Positions 53,484 to 62,637 of a DNA stretch of 64,000 nucleotides are shown in pieces. The notes below the pieces were generated by a model. That model ran no database searches, was not told the DNA's origin, and saw only the letters and a program-made list of their open reading frames with translations. This stretch comes from Sphingobacteriaceae bacterium (GTDB taxonomy: Bacteria; Bacteroidota; Bacteroidia; B-17B0; Aurantibacillaceae), in assembly GCA_016705695.1 (NCBI GenBank), contig JADJLA010000003.1, positions 186,001 to 250,000 of the forward strand. Reading direction: 5' to 3'. Position numbers and translations under genes: made by a program. Numbering within the stretch: position 1 is the first letter of the stretch; the number at the start of each line of letters is the position of its first letter.

Positions 53484-53654
53484 GAGTCCTGGTTTTTAGT
53501 TGTTATACGCAGAAACTAGTCACGCGGTTTCTTAATACAAAAATATTAAGATAATGAACAGGTAATGTTAAGGAAACAAAATCTTAACCTAAACTTTACT
53601 TTAGAATACGTTAAAAGCTCTAAAAAGCTTTACTGTAAAGGGATGTGGAGGATT

Positions 53655-53978
53655 TCAAAGAGAACTTAAACTAAGCTCTGTGAAGGTATTTAATTCAGAT
53701 GATTTGAGGGTAACCTCATTGTATCCTAAAGAATTTACTTTAAGAGTAAGAGTCTCGGTGGTTTTAATAGTTATCTGTATCTGGCCGTTAAAATCGGTAA
53801 TATATTCTTTACCTGTTTCGGCCAACACTACTTTTGCACCCGCTAACTCTTCTCCTTGTGAATCGGTTACTTTTATAAATACAGTTTTGGTAACTTCTTT
53901 ACCGCCATTTCTATCATCATTGGCAAAAGTTCCCAAACTCAACGTAAGCGCAGTAAGTATATATAGTAATCTTTTCAC
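53655..53978 (-). CDS. Secreted carboxypeptidase-like regulatory (CnaB-type) domain protein
   Basis: The 107-residue protein has a signal peptide (LYILTALTLSLGTFAND). It then has a single CarboxypepD_reg/CnaB-like beta domain: TVFIKVTDSQGEELAGAKV near residue 30, ITDFNGQIQITIKTTETL near 58 and VNSLGYNEVTLKSSEL near 80. It is the same module found in the TonB receptor (N-terminus) and at 3047-3748. Stand-alone copies are common in Bacteroidetes; function unknown. Confidence 0.75.
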   Translation of the reverse strand: MKRLLYILTALTLSLGTFANDDRNGGKEVTKTVFIKVTDSQGEELAGAKVVLAETGKEYITDFNGQIQITIKTTETLTLKVNSLGYNEVTLKSSELNTFTELSLSSL

Positions 53979-54052
53979 AGTACAAATTTAGGATGAGGAT
54001 AGCAGGAGAACCTTAAGGCAATGTTATCAAATTGTTATTTGGATTTAGATGC

Positions 54053-54175
54053 TTTTTTGGGCGCCGGGCGGGCTGCTACGGGCTCGCTGTTCGCTCGGCT
54101 TTTTTTGTTCGTTCCTCACAAAAAAGAGCTAAACCCTTCGCATCCCTGGCGCGGGCGGTAAAAAGAGGCAGCTAT
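54053..54175. repeat. GC-rich composite intergenic element C
   Basis: The 258-nt gap between two reverse genes holds no credible gene. It contains TTTTTTGGGCGCCGGGCG (reverse complement of the CGCCCAAA terminus of elements A and B), GCTCGCTGTTCGCTCGGC, an AT-rich hairpin (CTTTTTTTG and CAAAAAAG) and a GGCGCGGGCGG end. It is the third member of the GC-rich family here, in the opposite orientation. Confidence 0.6.
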
Positions 54176-54236
54176 TGCTTTTTAAACGCTAGCTCTGTAA
54201 TTGCATGGGCTGGAACAGTCAAATTGAAAAGGGAAA

Positions 54237-55901
54237 TTACTTTAGTGTAAAAACTTTTTCGCCGTTGATCCAAGTTGAAATTACTTTTGACTTTAATACT
54301 TCGCCTTCGTTACATTTCATCAGATCGGTATCTACTATAATAAAGTCGGCAAATTTTCCTTTTTCTAAACTTCCTTTTTCTTTTTCTTCAAAGTTAGAGT
54401 AGGCGGCCCAACTGGTCATTCCTCTTAGAGTTTCTTCTCGTGATAAAGCATTTTCCATTTGATATCCTTTATCCGGTAAACCTTTTGCGTCTTTTCGAAA
54501 TACAGCGGCGTAAAATGTTTTAAAGGGATTGATATCTTCCACCGGAAAATCGGTACCTAAAGGAATGGAGCCTGCGTTTTTTAAAAGTGCTTTATAGGCA
54601 TATGCATTTTTTACGCGCTCATTTCCTAATCTGTCTCCGGCCCAATACATATCGCTGGTAGCGTGTGTTGGTTGAACAGAAGGTAAACAATTCTTAGAGA
54701 AATATGTAAAGTCAGCTTCGCAAATAACTTGCGCGTGTTCAATTCGCCAGCGCATATCTTTTTTGTCATCAAGATATTTGGAATAGATATTCAAGATCAC
54801 GCGCGCTGCCGAATCGCCAATGCAATGCGTATTCATTTGAAATCCTTTTTGTGCCATTAACTTTGCTTGCTCTTCAAAGTACTTTATATCACTCAATAAA
54901 AAGCCCTTCCATCCGGCTTTATCGGCATATTCTTTGCACAGGCAAGCACCACGCGAACCTAAAGCCCCATCTCCATAATATTTAAAAGAACAAATATTAA
55001 GTTTATCGGTTTTGTACTTTCCGTGCTCTAAATAGTGAGCTAAGTTTTCTTCGGTTGGAGTTAACATTGCATAAACACGTATTTTTAGTTCATGCTCTTT
55101 ATGCAATTTATCAATGGCATCGATAATATTTTTCTCTAGCCCTGCATCATCAACCGTGGTTAGTCCCATTGCTAAGCAATTTTTTTGAGCATTCAACAAA
55201 GCGCGTTTAATTAGATCGGCATTTTGTTTGGGTATTAATTTCTCAACTGAGTCAACTGCATTATCAACTAATAAGCCTGTTAACTCCCCATCTTGAAGAA
55301 TAAACTCTCCTCCATTTATTTTTGTTTTGTTATTTAGTTTTGCAAGATCTAAAACAACTTGATTCACTAAGGCAGCATGGCCGTCTATGCGTTTTAAAAA
55401 TACAGGAACATCAGGAAAAATCGCATCTAGTTTTTCTTTGGTAGGGAATTCTTTTTTTTCCCAATCGTTTTGATCCCAACCTCTACCTACGAGCCATAGC
55501 TTTTCGCTCAGAGATGTTGGCTTCACAAATTCCGAATTGAGCTTTGAATGTTCAATAACTTTTTCTAAAACTTCATTGTAAGAATTAGTGCCAACTAAAT
55601 TAGCTTCGGTGAGTCCTTTACCATATCCGTAAAAGTGACAGTGCGCATCTATAAATCCGGGGTATATAAATTTCCCTTCGGCATCAATAGTTTGTTTAGC
55701 CGTGTATTTATCATTAATAAGTTCATTGCTTCCTGTTTCAATAATTTTACCATCTTTAACAGCAATTGCTTCGGTAATTGTAAATAGCGAATCAACTGTG
55801 TAAACGGTTGCGTGATCAATAATAAGATCAACTTCCTGTTTTGGTTGGTTTGAACAAGAAAAAAGTAGAAGCGAAGTAAAAACAAAAACGAATTTATTCA
55901 T
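54237..55901 (-). CDS. YtcJ-like amidohydrolase lipoprotein
   Basis: From the ATG at 55901 it has 554 residues and starts with a lipoprotein signal (FVFVFTSLLLFSCSNQ, Cys about residue 15). The amidohydrolase_3 domain has the beta1 HxH site YPGFIDAHCHFYGYG near residue 77, LVGRGWDQNDWEK near 135, CLCKEYADKAGWKG near 310, FQMNTHCIGDSA near 340, WRIEHAQVI near 375 and SIPLGTDFPVEDINPF near 433. The active site is intact, unlike the amidohydrolases at 14-18 kb. Substrate unknown. An upstream in-frame ATG would place the lipobox too far in. Confidence 0.88.
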   Translation of the reverse strand: MNKFVFVFTSLLLFSCSNQPKQEVDLIIDHATVYTVDSLFTITEAIAVKDGKIIETGSNELINDKYTAKQTIDAEGKFIYPGFIDAHCHFYGYGKGLTEANLVGTNSYNEVLEKVIEHSKLNSEFVKPTSLSEKLWLVGRGWDQNDWEKKEFPTKEKLDAIFPDVPVFLKRIDGHAALVNQVVLDLAKLNNKTKINGGEFILQDGELTGLLVDNAVDSVEKLIPKQNADLIKRALLNAQKNCLAMGLTTVDDAGLEKNIIDAIDKLHKEHELKIRVYAMLTPTEENLAHYLEHGKYKTDKLNICSFKYYGDGALGSRGACLCKEYADKAGWKGFLLSDIKYFEEQAKLMAQKGFQMNTHCIGDSAARVILNIYSKYLDDKKDMRWRIEHAQVICEADFTYFSKNCLPSVQPTHATSDMYWAGDRLGNERVKNAYAYKALLKNAGSIPLGTDFPVEDINPFKTFYAAVFRKDAKGLPDKGYQMENALSREETLRGMTSWAAYSNFEEKEKGSLEKGKFADFIIVDTDLMKCNEGEVLKSKVISTWINGEKVFTLK

Positions 55902-56027
55902 TGAACTATTAACAATACAATCCCGTTCTTTCACCTTTCAAAAATTCTTCCGTAACGGTGGCTACGCAACAATTTTTTTCATCGTCTTGATAAAAAATTA
56001 CTTCGCATATTTTGACTAATTTATATG

Positions 56028-56035
56028 TACATTTG
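56028..56035 (+). promoter_or_regulatory. -7 element for the SnoaL-like gene
   Basis: TACATTTG is an exact -7 box ending 7 nt before the ATG at 56043. It lies inside the longer possible frame from 56025, so it supports the shorter protein. Confidence 0.5.
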
Positions 56036-56042
56036 GAATAAC

Positions 56043-56405
56043 ATGAAACCCGAGGAAAACAAAGCTATTGCTAAAAAATGGTTCGAGGCTTTTAATGAGC
56101 ACGATCTTGAAAAATTACTGTTTTTATACGATGATAATGCCCAGCATTACAGTCCTAAACTAAAGATCAGGCAACCCGAAACTCGAGGTTTTGTAATGGG
56201 TAAGGACCAATTGCGTGCCTGGTGGGCCGATTCCTTCAAGCGTTTACCGACATTAAAATACGAAGTGGTAAAATTAACTGCTGACGAAGAGCAAGTATTC
56301 ATGGAATACACGCGTTTTGTGGATGGCGAGGAGAGTTTAAGCGTTGGAGAAGTGTTGGAAATTGAGAAAGGAAAGATCGTGGCTTCTCGTGTTTATCATG
56401 GGTAA
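56043..56405 (+). CDS. SnoaL/NTF2-like domain protein
   Basis: The 120-residue protein forms a single cone-shaped NTF2-like fold: AIAKKWFEAFNEHDLEKLL near residue 7, DDNAQHYSPK near 29, MGKDQLRAWWADSFKRLP near 49 and late strands FMEYTRFVDGEESLSVGEV. The family includes polyketide cyclases, ketosteroid isomerases and many binding proteins without known activity. No pathway context is present. The start at 56043 is chosen because a -7 box overlaps the upstream ATG. Confidence 0.78.
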   Translation: MKPEENKAIAKKWFEAFNEHDLEKLLFLYDDNAQHYSPKLKIRQPETRGFVMGKDQLRAWWADSFKRLPTLKYEVVKLTADEEQVFMEYTRFVDGEESLSVGEVLEIEKGKIVASRVYHG

Positions 56406-56410
56406 TTAAA

Positions 56411-56605
56411 TGCCACAGATTACACAGGTTCACACAGATTTCATTCACAGATTAAAATAGAAATAAAAAAATCCGTGAAACAAATCTGCGAAAATTAGTG
56501 AAATCGGTGGCATAATAAATGGGCCTATCCTCAGCTTTCTTTAGTAGCCTGCTAGATTGTAATAGATAAACTTAGATTAGTGAAAATTAGTGTAATTCGT
56601 GGCAA
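56411..56605. repeat. CCACAGATT-type repeats in the trmD upstream region
   Basis: TGCCACAGATTACACAGGTT and AGTGAAATCGGTGGCA (about 56412-56512) face each other. A second set GATTAGTGAAAATTAGTG then TAATTCGTGGCA ends near 56605. The unit is about 9-10 nt (CACAGATTA, TTAGTGAAA). It belongs to the CCAC-started family at 2880, 3848, 8516 and 21210. No gene is visible in this 241-nt gap. Confidence 0.65.
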
Positions 56606-56634
56606 AAAGGAGTCGCGGAGCGACAGTAAAATCT

Positions 56635-56642
56635 TATATTTG
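56635..56642 (+). promoter_or_regulatory. -7 element for trmD, leaderless arrangement
   Basis: TATATTTG is an exact -7 box that ends 4 nt before the trmD ATG (56647), so the transcript would start at or next to the start codon. No TTG is at the expected distance. Confidence 0.45.
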
Positions 56643-56646
56643 ACCT

Positions 56647-57321
56647 ATGCGTATTGATATCATAAGTGTTGTTCCCGAATTAATGACGAGTGCTTTTAGT
56701 CACTCTATTTTAAAGCGTGCAGCAGCAAAGGGATTGGTGGAAGTAAATCTTATTAATTTGCGCGATTATGCTGTAGATAAACATAACAGTGTAGATGATT
56801 ATGCATTTGGCGGTGGAGCAGGAATGGTGTTGATGATAGAGCCAATTGACGCGTGCTTAAAAGATCTAAAAAGCAAACGCGATTACGATGAGGTGATTTA
56901 TATGAGTCCTGATGGACAAATGCTAGATCAACCGTTAAGCAATCAGTTATCGCTTAAAAAAAATATCATTATTTTATGTGGACATTATAAAGGCGTTGAT
57001 GAACGTGTTCGTCAACATTTAATTACTCGTGAAATTAGTATTGGAAATTATGTTTTGAGTGGAGGAGAGTTAGCCGCTGCGGTTTTAAGTGATAGCGTTA
57101 TTCGTTTATTACCCGGTGTTTTAAATGATGAAACCTCTGCGCTGAGTGATTCTTTTCAAGATGGATTAATTGCACCGCCGGTTTATACACGTCCGCAAGA
57201 ATATAACGGCTGGGGAGTTCCTGATATTTTATTAAGCGGACACACTGCCAATATTGATAAATGGCGCCACGAAGAAAGTGTGAAACGTACTAAGGAAAGA
57301 AGGCCTGATCTATTGAAGTAA
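56647..57321 (+). CDS. trmD: tRNA (guanine-37-N1)-methyltransferase
   Basis: TrmD methylates G37 next to the anticodon and prevents frameshifting. The 224 residues include [12 protein letters not shown] at the start, [17 protein letters not shown] near 51, [14 protein letters not shown] near 110 and the SAM-binding knot [17 protein letters not shown] near 130. The C-terminal domain ([19 protein letters not shown]) is complete. It is not in the usual rpsP-rimM-trmD-rplS cluster. Confidence 0.95.
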   Translation: MRIDIISVVPELMTSAFSHSILKRAAAKGLVEVNLINLRDYAVDKHNSVDDYAFGGGAGMVLMIEPIDACLKDLKSKRDYDEVIYMSPDGQMLDQPLSNQLSLKKNIIILCGHYKGVDERVRQHLITREISIGNYVLSGGELAAAVLSDSVIRLLPGVLNDETSALSDSFQDGLIAPPVYTRPQEYNGWGVPDILLSGHTANIDKWRHEESVKRTKERRPDLLK

Positions 57322-57339
57322 GTTGCCGTGAAAGATCTT

Positions 57340-57732
57340 TTAACCGTTAAACGGATTAACGTCTTCTGTTTTAGGTTGAAAATTGAATTTGAATTCAGAA
57401 ACTTTTTCAAGATCTTCTCCAACCTCAAGCATATCCTCATCTTCAATTTCGTAGATCCAATTGATCTTAGCTTTACTTTTAAAATTACCGGTAACACCTT
57501 GGATCAATTCCAAAAGGATCTTTATGCTGGAAGTATTTACGTAATTAAGATCAATGGTTAAATTTACTTCACCCTTATGATTTGCTTTGAATTCTTCAAG
57601 CCAGCCGAGTATAGGTGCAAAAAACCCTTTGGGATCTTCAGGAAAACAATTTCCAAGAATCCTAAGTTCTCCGTTGGTATTAAAATCGATCTGTGGTGAG
57701 CGTTTTTTGTAAGGCATCACTAAATTTTCCAT
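57340..57732 (-). CDS. SiaC-family (DUF1987) regulatory phosphoprotein, copy 2
   Basis: From the ATG at 57732 it has 130 residues. The frame opens 33 nt further upstream, but the family N-terminus fits the internal ATG. Motifs are SPQIDFNTNGELRILGN near residue 13, DPKGFFAPILGWLEEF near 35 and the phospho-site region LNYVNTSSIKILLEL near 66. It resembles copy 1 at 12458-12841 in layout but differs widely in sequence, so the two probably have different partners. Convergent with trmD. Confidence 0.8.
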   Translation of the reverse strand: MENLVMPYKKRSPQIDFNTNGELRILGNCFPEDPKGFFAPILGWLEEFKANHKGEVNLTIDLNYVNTSSIKILLELIQGVTGNFKSKAKINWIYEIEDEDMLEVGEDLEKVSEFKFNFQPKTEDVNPFNG

Positions 57733-57828
57733 GTTACTTTTATAAGGTTTAATTTGCAGGTTCAAGGTAGATAAATGAGTTTAAATATGCAAGAATTTTT
57801 ATTGCCATAGATACAACAATTGAACTGC

Positions 57829-58428
57829 TTATTTGGATATATCCCTCGATCGCAATACACTTATAATATCACTCAATTGACATTCCTTCGCATTTACCAA
57901 TAACAAGTAGTGGTACATCAAGTCGGCAGCTTCATTCAAAAATAATTCCTTGTTATTGTCTTTTGCCTCAATAACCAATTCTACAGCTTCTTCCCCAACT
58001 TTTTGTGCTATTTTATTTAGTCCCTTTTTCAATAGAAGGTTAGTATACGAACCCTCAACAGGATTTTTAATACGATCTTTAATTATTCCTTCCAGTTCAA
58101 ACAGAAAATTCTCAGGCGAATTCTTTTCATTAAAACAGGTATCAGCACCGGTGTGACAAACCGGCCCTTGAGGAATTGCTTTAACTAAAAGCGTATCGTT
58201 ATCGCAATCTTTTAATATTTCAATGACATTTAAAAAGTTTCCACTTTCTTCTCCTTTGGTCCATAAGCGTTTTTTACTTCTGCTAAAAAAAGTAACTTGT
58301 TTTGTAGTTTTTGTTTTTTCCAAAGCATCTTCATTCATAAAGCCTAACATCAATACTTTGTTTGTATTTACATCTTGAATTATAGCAGGAACAAGTCCAT
58401 CGCTGTATTTTGAAAAATCTAAGTTCAT
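57829..58428 (-). CDS. hisIE: Bifunctional phosphoribosyl-AMP cyclohydrolase/phosphoribosyl-ATP pyrophosphatase
   Basis: This 199-residue fusion does histidine steps 2 and 3. The HisI part (about 1-105) has [15 protein letters not shown] near residue 26, KGEESGNFL near 57 and the zinc-linked [13 protein letters not shown] near 92. The HisE part (about 108-199) has [18 protein letters not shown] and [12 protein letters not shown]. It is the last gene of the his operon; its start overlaps the hisF stop by 4 nt. Confidence 0.96.
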   Translation of the reverse strand: MNLDFSKYSDGLVPAIIQDVNTNKVLMLGFMNEDALEKTKTTKQVTFFSRSKKRLWTKGEESGNFLNVIEILKDCDNDTLLVKAIPQGPVCHTGADTCFNEKNSPENFLFELEGIIKDRIKNPVEGSYTNLLLKKGLNKIAQKVGEEAVELVIEAKDNNKELFLNEAADLMYHYLLLVNAKECQLSDIISVLRSRDISK

Positions 58429-59180
58429 AGTCTTACTTTTATATTTTTACGTTTTAATTCTTTTTTAAGATCATCAATGTGTATCTCGTTATAATGAAAA
58501 ACACTGGCAGCCAAAGCGGCATCAGCTTTTCCAAGGGTAAATACATCCTCAAAATGCTTGATAGTTCCTGCGCCGCCACTAGCAATCACAGGCACATTTA
58601 CGTTCTCGGAAATAAGTTTGGTGATATCATTTGAAAAACCATCTTTTGTGCCATCACTATCCATGGAGGTGAGTAAAATTTCTCCGGCGCCGAGCGCAAC
58701 AGCTTCTTTTGTCCACGCCAATGCTGTTTTTTCAGTTTTTATTCTTCCACCATTTAAATACACATACCATTCTGCACCTTCAAATTTTATGTCTATTCCA
58801 ACAACCACACATTGACTTCCAAATCGGTGAGCCATTTCGTAAATAAGTTGTGGGTTTTTAAATGCCGCGGTATTTATAGCAACTTTATCGGCACCCGCTT
58901 TCAAAAGTGCTGAAACATCTTCCAAAGAAGAAACGCCACCGCCAACTGTGAAAGGAATATTTATTTTTGACGCAATTTTAGTTACTAATTCAGAAAGTGT
59001 TTTACGTTTATCGTTGGTTGCAGTAATATCTAAAAAAACTAATTCATCAGCACCCTCTTTACAATAACGCACGGCAAGCTCAATAGCATCGCCCGCATCA
59101 CGAAGTTCTTCGAAATGGATTCCTTTTACTGTTCGGCCGTCTTTAATATCTAAGCATGGTATGATCCGTTTACAAAGCAT
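58425..59180 (-). CDS. hisF: Imidazole glycerol phosphate synthase subunit HisF
   Basis: HisF is the cyclase barrel that uses ammonia from HisH to form imidazole glycerol phosphate and AICAR. The 251 residues show catalytic [16 protein letters not shown] near residue 5, [13 protein letters not shown] near 76, [15 protein letters not shown] near 125, [13 protein letters not shown] near 173 and [13 protein letters not shown] near 199. It overlaps hisA by 11 nt and hisIE by 4 nt. Confidence 0.97.
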   Translation of the reverse strand: MLCKRIIPCLDIKDGRTVKGIHFEELRDAGDAIELAVRYCKEGADELVFLDITATNDKRKTLSELVTKIASKINIPFTVGGGVSSLEDVSALLKAGADKVAINTAAFKNPQLIYEMAHRFGSQCVVVGIDIKFEGAEWYVYLNGGRIKTEKTALAWTKEAVALGAGEILLTSMDSDGTKDGFSNDITKLISENVNVPVIASGGAGTIKHFEDVFTLGKADAALAASVFHYNEIHIDDLKKELKRKNIKVRL

Positions 59181-59907
59181 CTTTTATAAATAGTTTTAGA
59201 TCGTTTGTACTTATACGTCCTTCGTATAAAGCTTTGCCAATTATAACACCGCTACAACCCATGTTGCGAATTGTATATACTTCATTCATGTCAACAACTC
59301 CGCCACTAGCCACAAAATTAAGTTTTGTGAATTTCTCCAATATCTTTTTGTATAAATCGATAGATGATCCGGCAAGCATTCCATCTTTACTCACATCCGT
59401 ACAAAAAGCTTGCGTTAATCCATTCTCAATATTTTGTTTTAAGAAATCAAAAATATTTAACTCTGTGCTTTCGATCCATCCTGAGATGGCTATTTTTTCC
59501 TCCTTTACATCTGCGCCCAATAGAATTTTAGGGGAGCCATATTTTTTTATCCAAGTGTAAAACAATTCCGGATCTTTTACGGCAACACTTCCAATAGTTG
59601 CCATATCGGCGCCTGCATCAAAAATAGATTGAATGGATGCGTTTGTTTTTATCCCTCCTCCAAAATCAATTTTCAGATCGGTTTGATTTGCAATTTTATC
59701 GAGCACTTTAAAATTAACCACTTCGCCTTTTTTGGCGCCGTCGAGATCAACCAAATGTAAACGCGAAATACCTATAGCTTCAAATTGTTTGGCCACTTCT
59801 AGAGGATCCTCATTGTAAATGGTTTTTTTACTATAATCTCCTTGCGAAAGGCGCACGCATTTTCCGTCTATGACATCAATAGCGGGAATTATCTCGAACT
59901 TCTTCAT
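59170..59907 (-). CDS. hisA: ProFAR isomerase HisA
   Basis: HisA isomerises ProFAR to PRFAR in histidine synthesis. The 245 residues include catalytic [19 protein letters not shown] near residue 3, [14 protein letters not shown] near 49, DFGGGIKTN near 78, [15 protein letters not shown] near 167 and [12 protein letters not shown] near 222. It overlaps hisH by 4 nt and hisF by 11 nt. Confidence 0.97.
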   Translation of the reverse strand: MKKFEIIPAIDVIDGKCVRLSQGDYSKKTIYNEDPLEVAKQFEAIGISRLHLVDLDGAKKGEVVNFKVLDKIANQTDLKIDFGGGIKTNASIQSIFDAGADMATIGSVAVKDPELFYTWIKKYGSPKILLGADVKEEKIAISGWIESTELNIFDFLKQNIENGLTQAFCTDVSKDGMLAGSSIDLYKKILEKFTKLNFVASGGVVDMNEVYTIRNMGCSGVIIGKALYEGRISTNDLKLFIKDAL

Positions 59908-60488
59908 AAGTTGATAAAATTTTTAAGGATCTGTTCGCCCACACTGCCCGATTTTTCTGGGTGAAATTGGGTACCGTAAAAATTATTCTTTTTCAAAGCC
60001 GAACTGTATTTTAAAATGTAATCCGTTGTTGCAATGGTATTCTCTCCTAGTTCAGCATAGTAGCCATGAACAAAGTAAACAAATGAATCTTCTTGCACGC
60101 CTTTAAATAGCGGTGACTTTAAATCAAAAATATTATTCCATCCAATTTGCGGAACTTTTAATTCTTTAGAACCAAAGTGTTTTACTTTTTTATTGAAAAT
60201 ACCCAAGCATTCTGTTTCGCCTTCTTCGGAGAATTCACACATTAATTGCATGCCTAAACAAATTCCTAGTACAGGTTGTTTAAGTTCTTTAATAACTTTA
60301 TCTAAATTCTTTTCTTTTAAATAACTCATTGCGGAACTTGCTTCTCCTACACCGGGGAAAATGATCTTGTCGGCCGATCGTATTTTTTCGGGATCGTCGG
60401 TAATGGTCACATCAATTCCAATTCGCTTAAAGGCAAAATCTACAGAAGTAATATTTCCGGCATTATATTTTACCACAACTAAATTCAT
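59904..60488 (-). CDS. hisH: Imidazole glycerol phosphate synthase glutamine amidotransferase HisH
   Basis: HisH is the glutaminase that feeds ammonia to HisF. The 194-residue class I amidotransferase has [14 protein letters not shown] near residue 42, the nucleophile [18 protein letters not shown] near 73 and the His-Glu pair [13 protein letters not shown] near 172. All three catalytic residues are present. It overlaps hisB and hisA by 4 nt each. Confidence 0.97.
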   Translation of the reverse strand: MNLVVVKYNAGNITSVDFAFKRIGIDVTITDDPEKIRSADKIIFPGVGEASSAMSYLKEKNLDKVIKELKQPVLGICLGMQLMCEFSEEGETECLGIFNKKVKHFGSKELKVPQIGWNNIFDLKSPLFKGVQEDSFVYFVHGYYAELGENTIATTDYILKYSSALKKNNFYGTQFHPEKSGSVGEQILKNFINL

Positions 60489-61588
60489 AAAACACCTTTT
60501 GTGCTTGGTAATTCATTATTATTCACGTCTCGTTTCAAAGCAAATTTTATTGCTTTAGCAAATGACTTAAAAATGGCCTCTATCTTGTGGTGTTCGTTCT
60601 CACCCTCGGCCTTTATATTCAAGTTGCATTTTGCGGCATCAGAAAACGATTTAAAAAAGTGAAAGAACATTTCCGTTGGCATATCACCAACTTTCTCTCT
60701 TTTAAATTCGGCTTCCCAAACGATCCAGTTTCGTCCGCCAAAGTCGATGGCAACTTGTGCCAAGCAATCATCCATGGGCAAACAGAACCCATAACGTTCA
60801 ATTCCGCGTTTATCACCAATAGCTTTTGCAAACGCTTCTCCTAATGTAATTCCAGTATCTTCAATGGTGTGGTGTTCGTCAATATGCAGATCGCCTTTGC
60901 AATCTAATATAAGATCAATGTTTCCGTGTTTGGCAATTTGTTCTAACATATGGTCAAAGAAATTTAAACCGGTTGAGATCTTTGAGCTACCACTGCCATC
61001 CAAATTTAATTTGATGTCGATATTGGTTTCCTTAGTATTACGTTCGTGCTGAACAGATCTGTAAGAATTTAAAAGAAAATTGTAAATGTCCTTCCAGTTA
61101 TCGGTTAAATAGGACACTTCATTTTCTTTAATAGCGTCATAATTTTTAAGTGCGATGCATCCTGTTCCCAAATTTTGCGCAAGCTTTACATCCGTTAAGC
61201 GATCGCCGATCACATATGAATTCTTAAGATCATAATTTCCATTCATGTATTTTGTAAGCATTCCGGTATTTGGTTTGCGAGTGGGTTTGTTTTCTTTTTC
61301 GAAACTTCTGTCGATGCAAACTTCAGAAAATTTTACACCTTCATTTTCAAAACTCTGAATAATAAAATTTTGAACCGGCCAAAATGTATCTTCAGGGAAT
61401 AACGCTGTTCCTAATCCATCTTGATTAGTTACCATTACCAATTCGTAATTTAATTCTTTGGCAATTTTACCTAGGTAGGTAAATACGCCCGGCAAAAATT
61501 TCAATACGCTAAAGCTGTCGATCTGCCAGGTTTTTGGTGGTTCCCAAATAAGAGTTCCATCACGATCTATAAATAATACTTTCTTCAT
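60485..61588 (-). CDS. hisB: Bifunctional histidinol-phosphatase/imidazoleglycerol-phosphate dehydratase
   Basis: The fusion has 367 residues. The HAD-type phosphatase (about 1-165) shows [16 protein letters not shown] near residue 3, [11 protein letters not shown] near 51 and [14 protein letters not shown] near 120. The dehydratase (about 178-367) has the metal-binding [15 protein letters not shown] near 237 and [16 protein letters not shown] near 331. A single gene for both steps is normal in this phylum. It overlaps its neighbours by 4 nt on each side. Confidence 0.97.
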   Translation of the reverse strand: MKKVLFIDRDGTLIWEPPKTWQIDSFSVLKFLPGVFTYLGKIAKELNYELVMVTNQDGLGTALFPEDTFWPVQNFIIQSFENEGVKFSEVCIDRSFEKENKPTRKPNTGMLTKYMNGNYDLKNSYVIGDRLTDVKLAQNLGTGCIALKNYDAIKENEVSYLTDNWKDIYNFLLNSYRSVQHERNTKETNIDIKLNLDGSGSSKISTGLNFFDHMLEQIAKHGNIDLILDCKGDLHIDEHHTIEDTGITLGEAFAKAIGDKRGIERYGFCLPMDDCLAQVAIDFGGRNWIVWEAEFKREKVGDMPTEMFFHFFKSFSDAAKCNLNIKAEGENEHHKIEAIFKSFAKAIKFALKRDVNNNELPSTKGVL

Positions 61589-62637
61589 TTGTATGCATTT
61601 AAAAGGGATAATAAATTAAGGTTCTCTTCTTTGGTTCCGATAGTAATGCGCAAGCAGCCTTCGCATAATTCAACGCTACTTCTATCGCGAACAATTACTT
61701 TTTTGGAAACGAGGTAATTGTAAATATTTCCGGGATCGTTCGTCTTCACAAGAATAAAATTAGCATCGCTTGGATAAACTTTTTGAACGAATGAAAATTT
61801 TTGGAGCTCGCTAATAACTTTATCTCGTTCTTCAACAACCTCTTTGATCCAGTTATTTATCTGCTCAATATTATCCAATGCTTCCAGCGCTAATTTTTGT
61901 GAAACGGCATTCACATTGTACGGTGGTTTTATTTTATTGAAGATATCAATAATAGGCTCTGAGGCAAATGCCATTCCAATCCGTAAACCCGCCAAGCCCC
62001 ATGCTTTTGAAAGGGTTTGAAGGATCACCAAATTGGGATAGTTTAAAAGCTCAGGAATTAAACTTCTGTATTTGGCAAAGTTGATATAGGCTTCATCTAT
62101 CACAACAATTCCTGAAAAATTATCTAGTACAGTTTTTATATCATTCCATTTTACACCATTACCGGTAGGGTTGTTTGGGCAGCAAAAGAAAATAAGTTTT
62201 GTATTCTTATTGATCGCTTTTAAAATTCCATCAACGTTCAATTGAAAAGTTTCAGGCAATAGAGGTACTTTTAAAATATTCACGTCATTAATACCTGCCG
62301 AAACTTCGTACATACCATAGGTTGGCGGACAAATGATCACATTATCTTTTCCGGGTTCGCAAAAAGCGCGGAATAAAATATCAATTGCCTCATCGCTTCC
62401 GTTACCCAAAAAGATATTTTGAATTGGCAAGCCTTTGATCTTACTCAATTTATCTTTTACATCTAATTGCATTGGATCAGGATAGCGATTATAACTTTCC
62501 TTTAAAGGTGAACCAAACGAATTTTCGTTGGCGTCTAAAAACACCCCTTCCTTACCTTTAAACTCATCACGCGCGGATGAATACTTTTTTAAGGTCTTGA
62601 TGTTATTTCTAAGTATGTTGTCTAAATTAAATTCCAT
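61585..62637 (-). CDS. hisC: Histidinol-phosphate aminotransferase
   Basis: HisC transfers an amino group from glutamate to imidazole acetol phosphate with PLP. The 350 residues have [19 protein letters not shown] near residue 33, [17 protein letters not shown] region near 76, [15 protein letters not shown] near 147, [13 protein letters not shown] near 175 and PLP-lysine site [16 protein letters not shown] near 204. It overlaps hisD by 11 nt. Confidence 0.97.
   Translation of the reverse strand: MEFNLDNILRNNIKTLKKYSSARDEFKGKEGVFLDANENSFGSPLKESYNRYPDPMQLDVKDKLSKIKGLPIQNIFLGNGSDEAIDILFRAFCEPGKDNVIICPPTYGMYEVSAGINDVNILKVPLLPETFQLNVDGILKAINKNTKLIFFCCPNNPTGNGVKWNDIKTVLDNFSGIVVIDEAYINFAKYRSLIPELLNYPNLVILQTLSKAWGLAGLRIGMAFASEPIIDIFNKIKPPYNVNAVSQKLALEALDNIEQINNWIKEVVEERDKVISELQKFSFVQKVYPSDANFILVKTNDPGNIYNYLVSKKVIVRDRSSVELCEGCLRITIGTKEENLNLLSLLNAYK

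Noticed and set aside
54032..54250. 72-residue open frame on the plus strand
   Set aside because: It is the translation of GC-rich element C and has no start or codon support.
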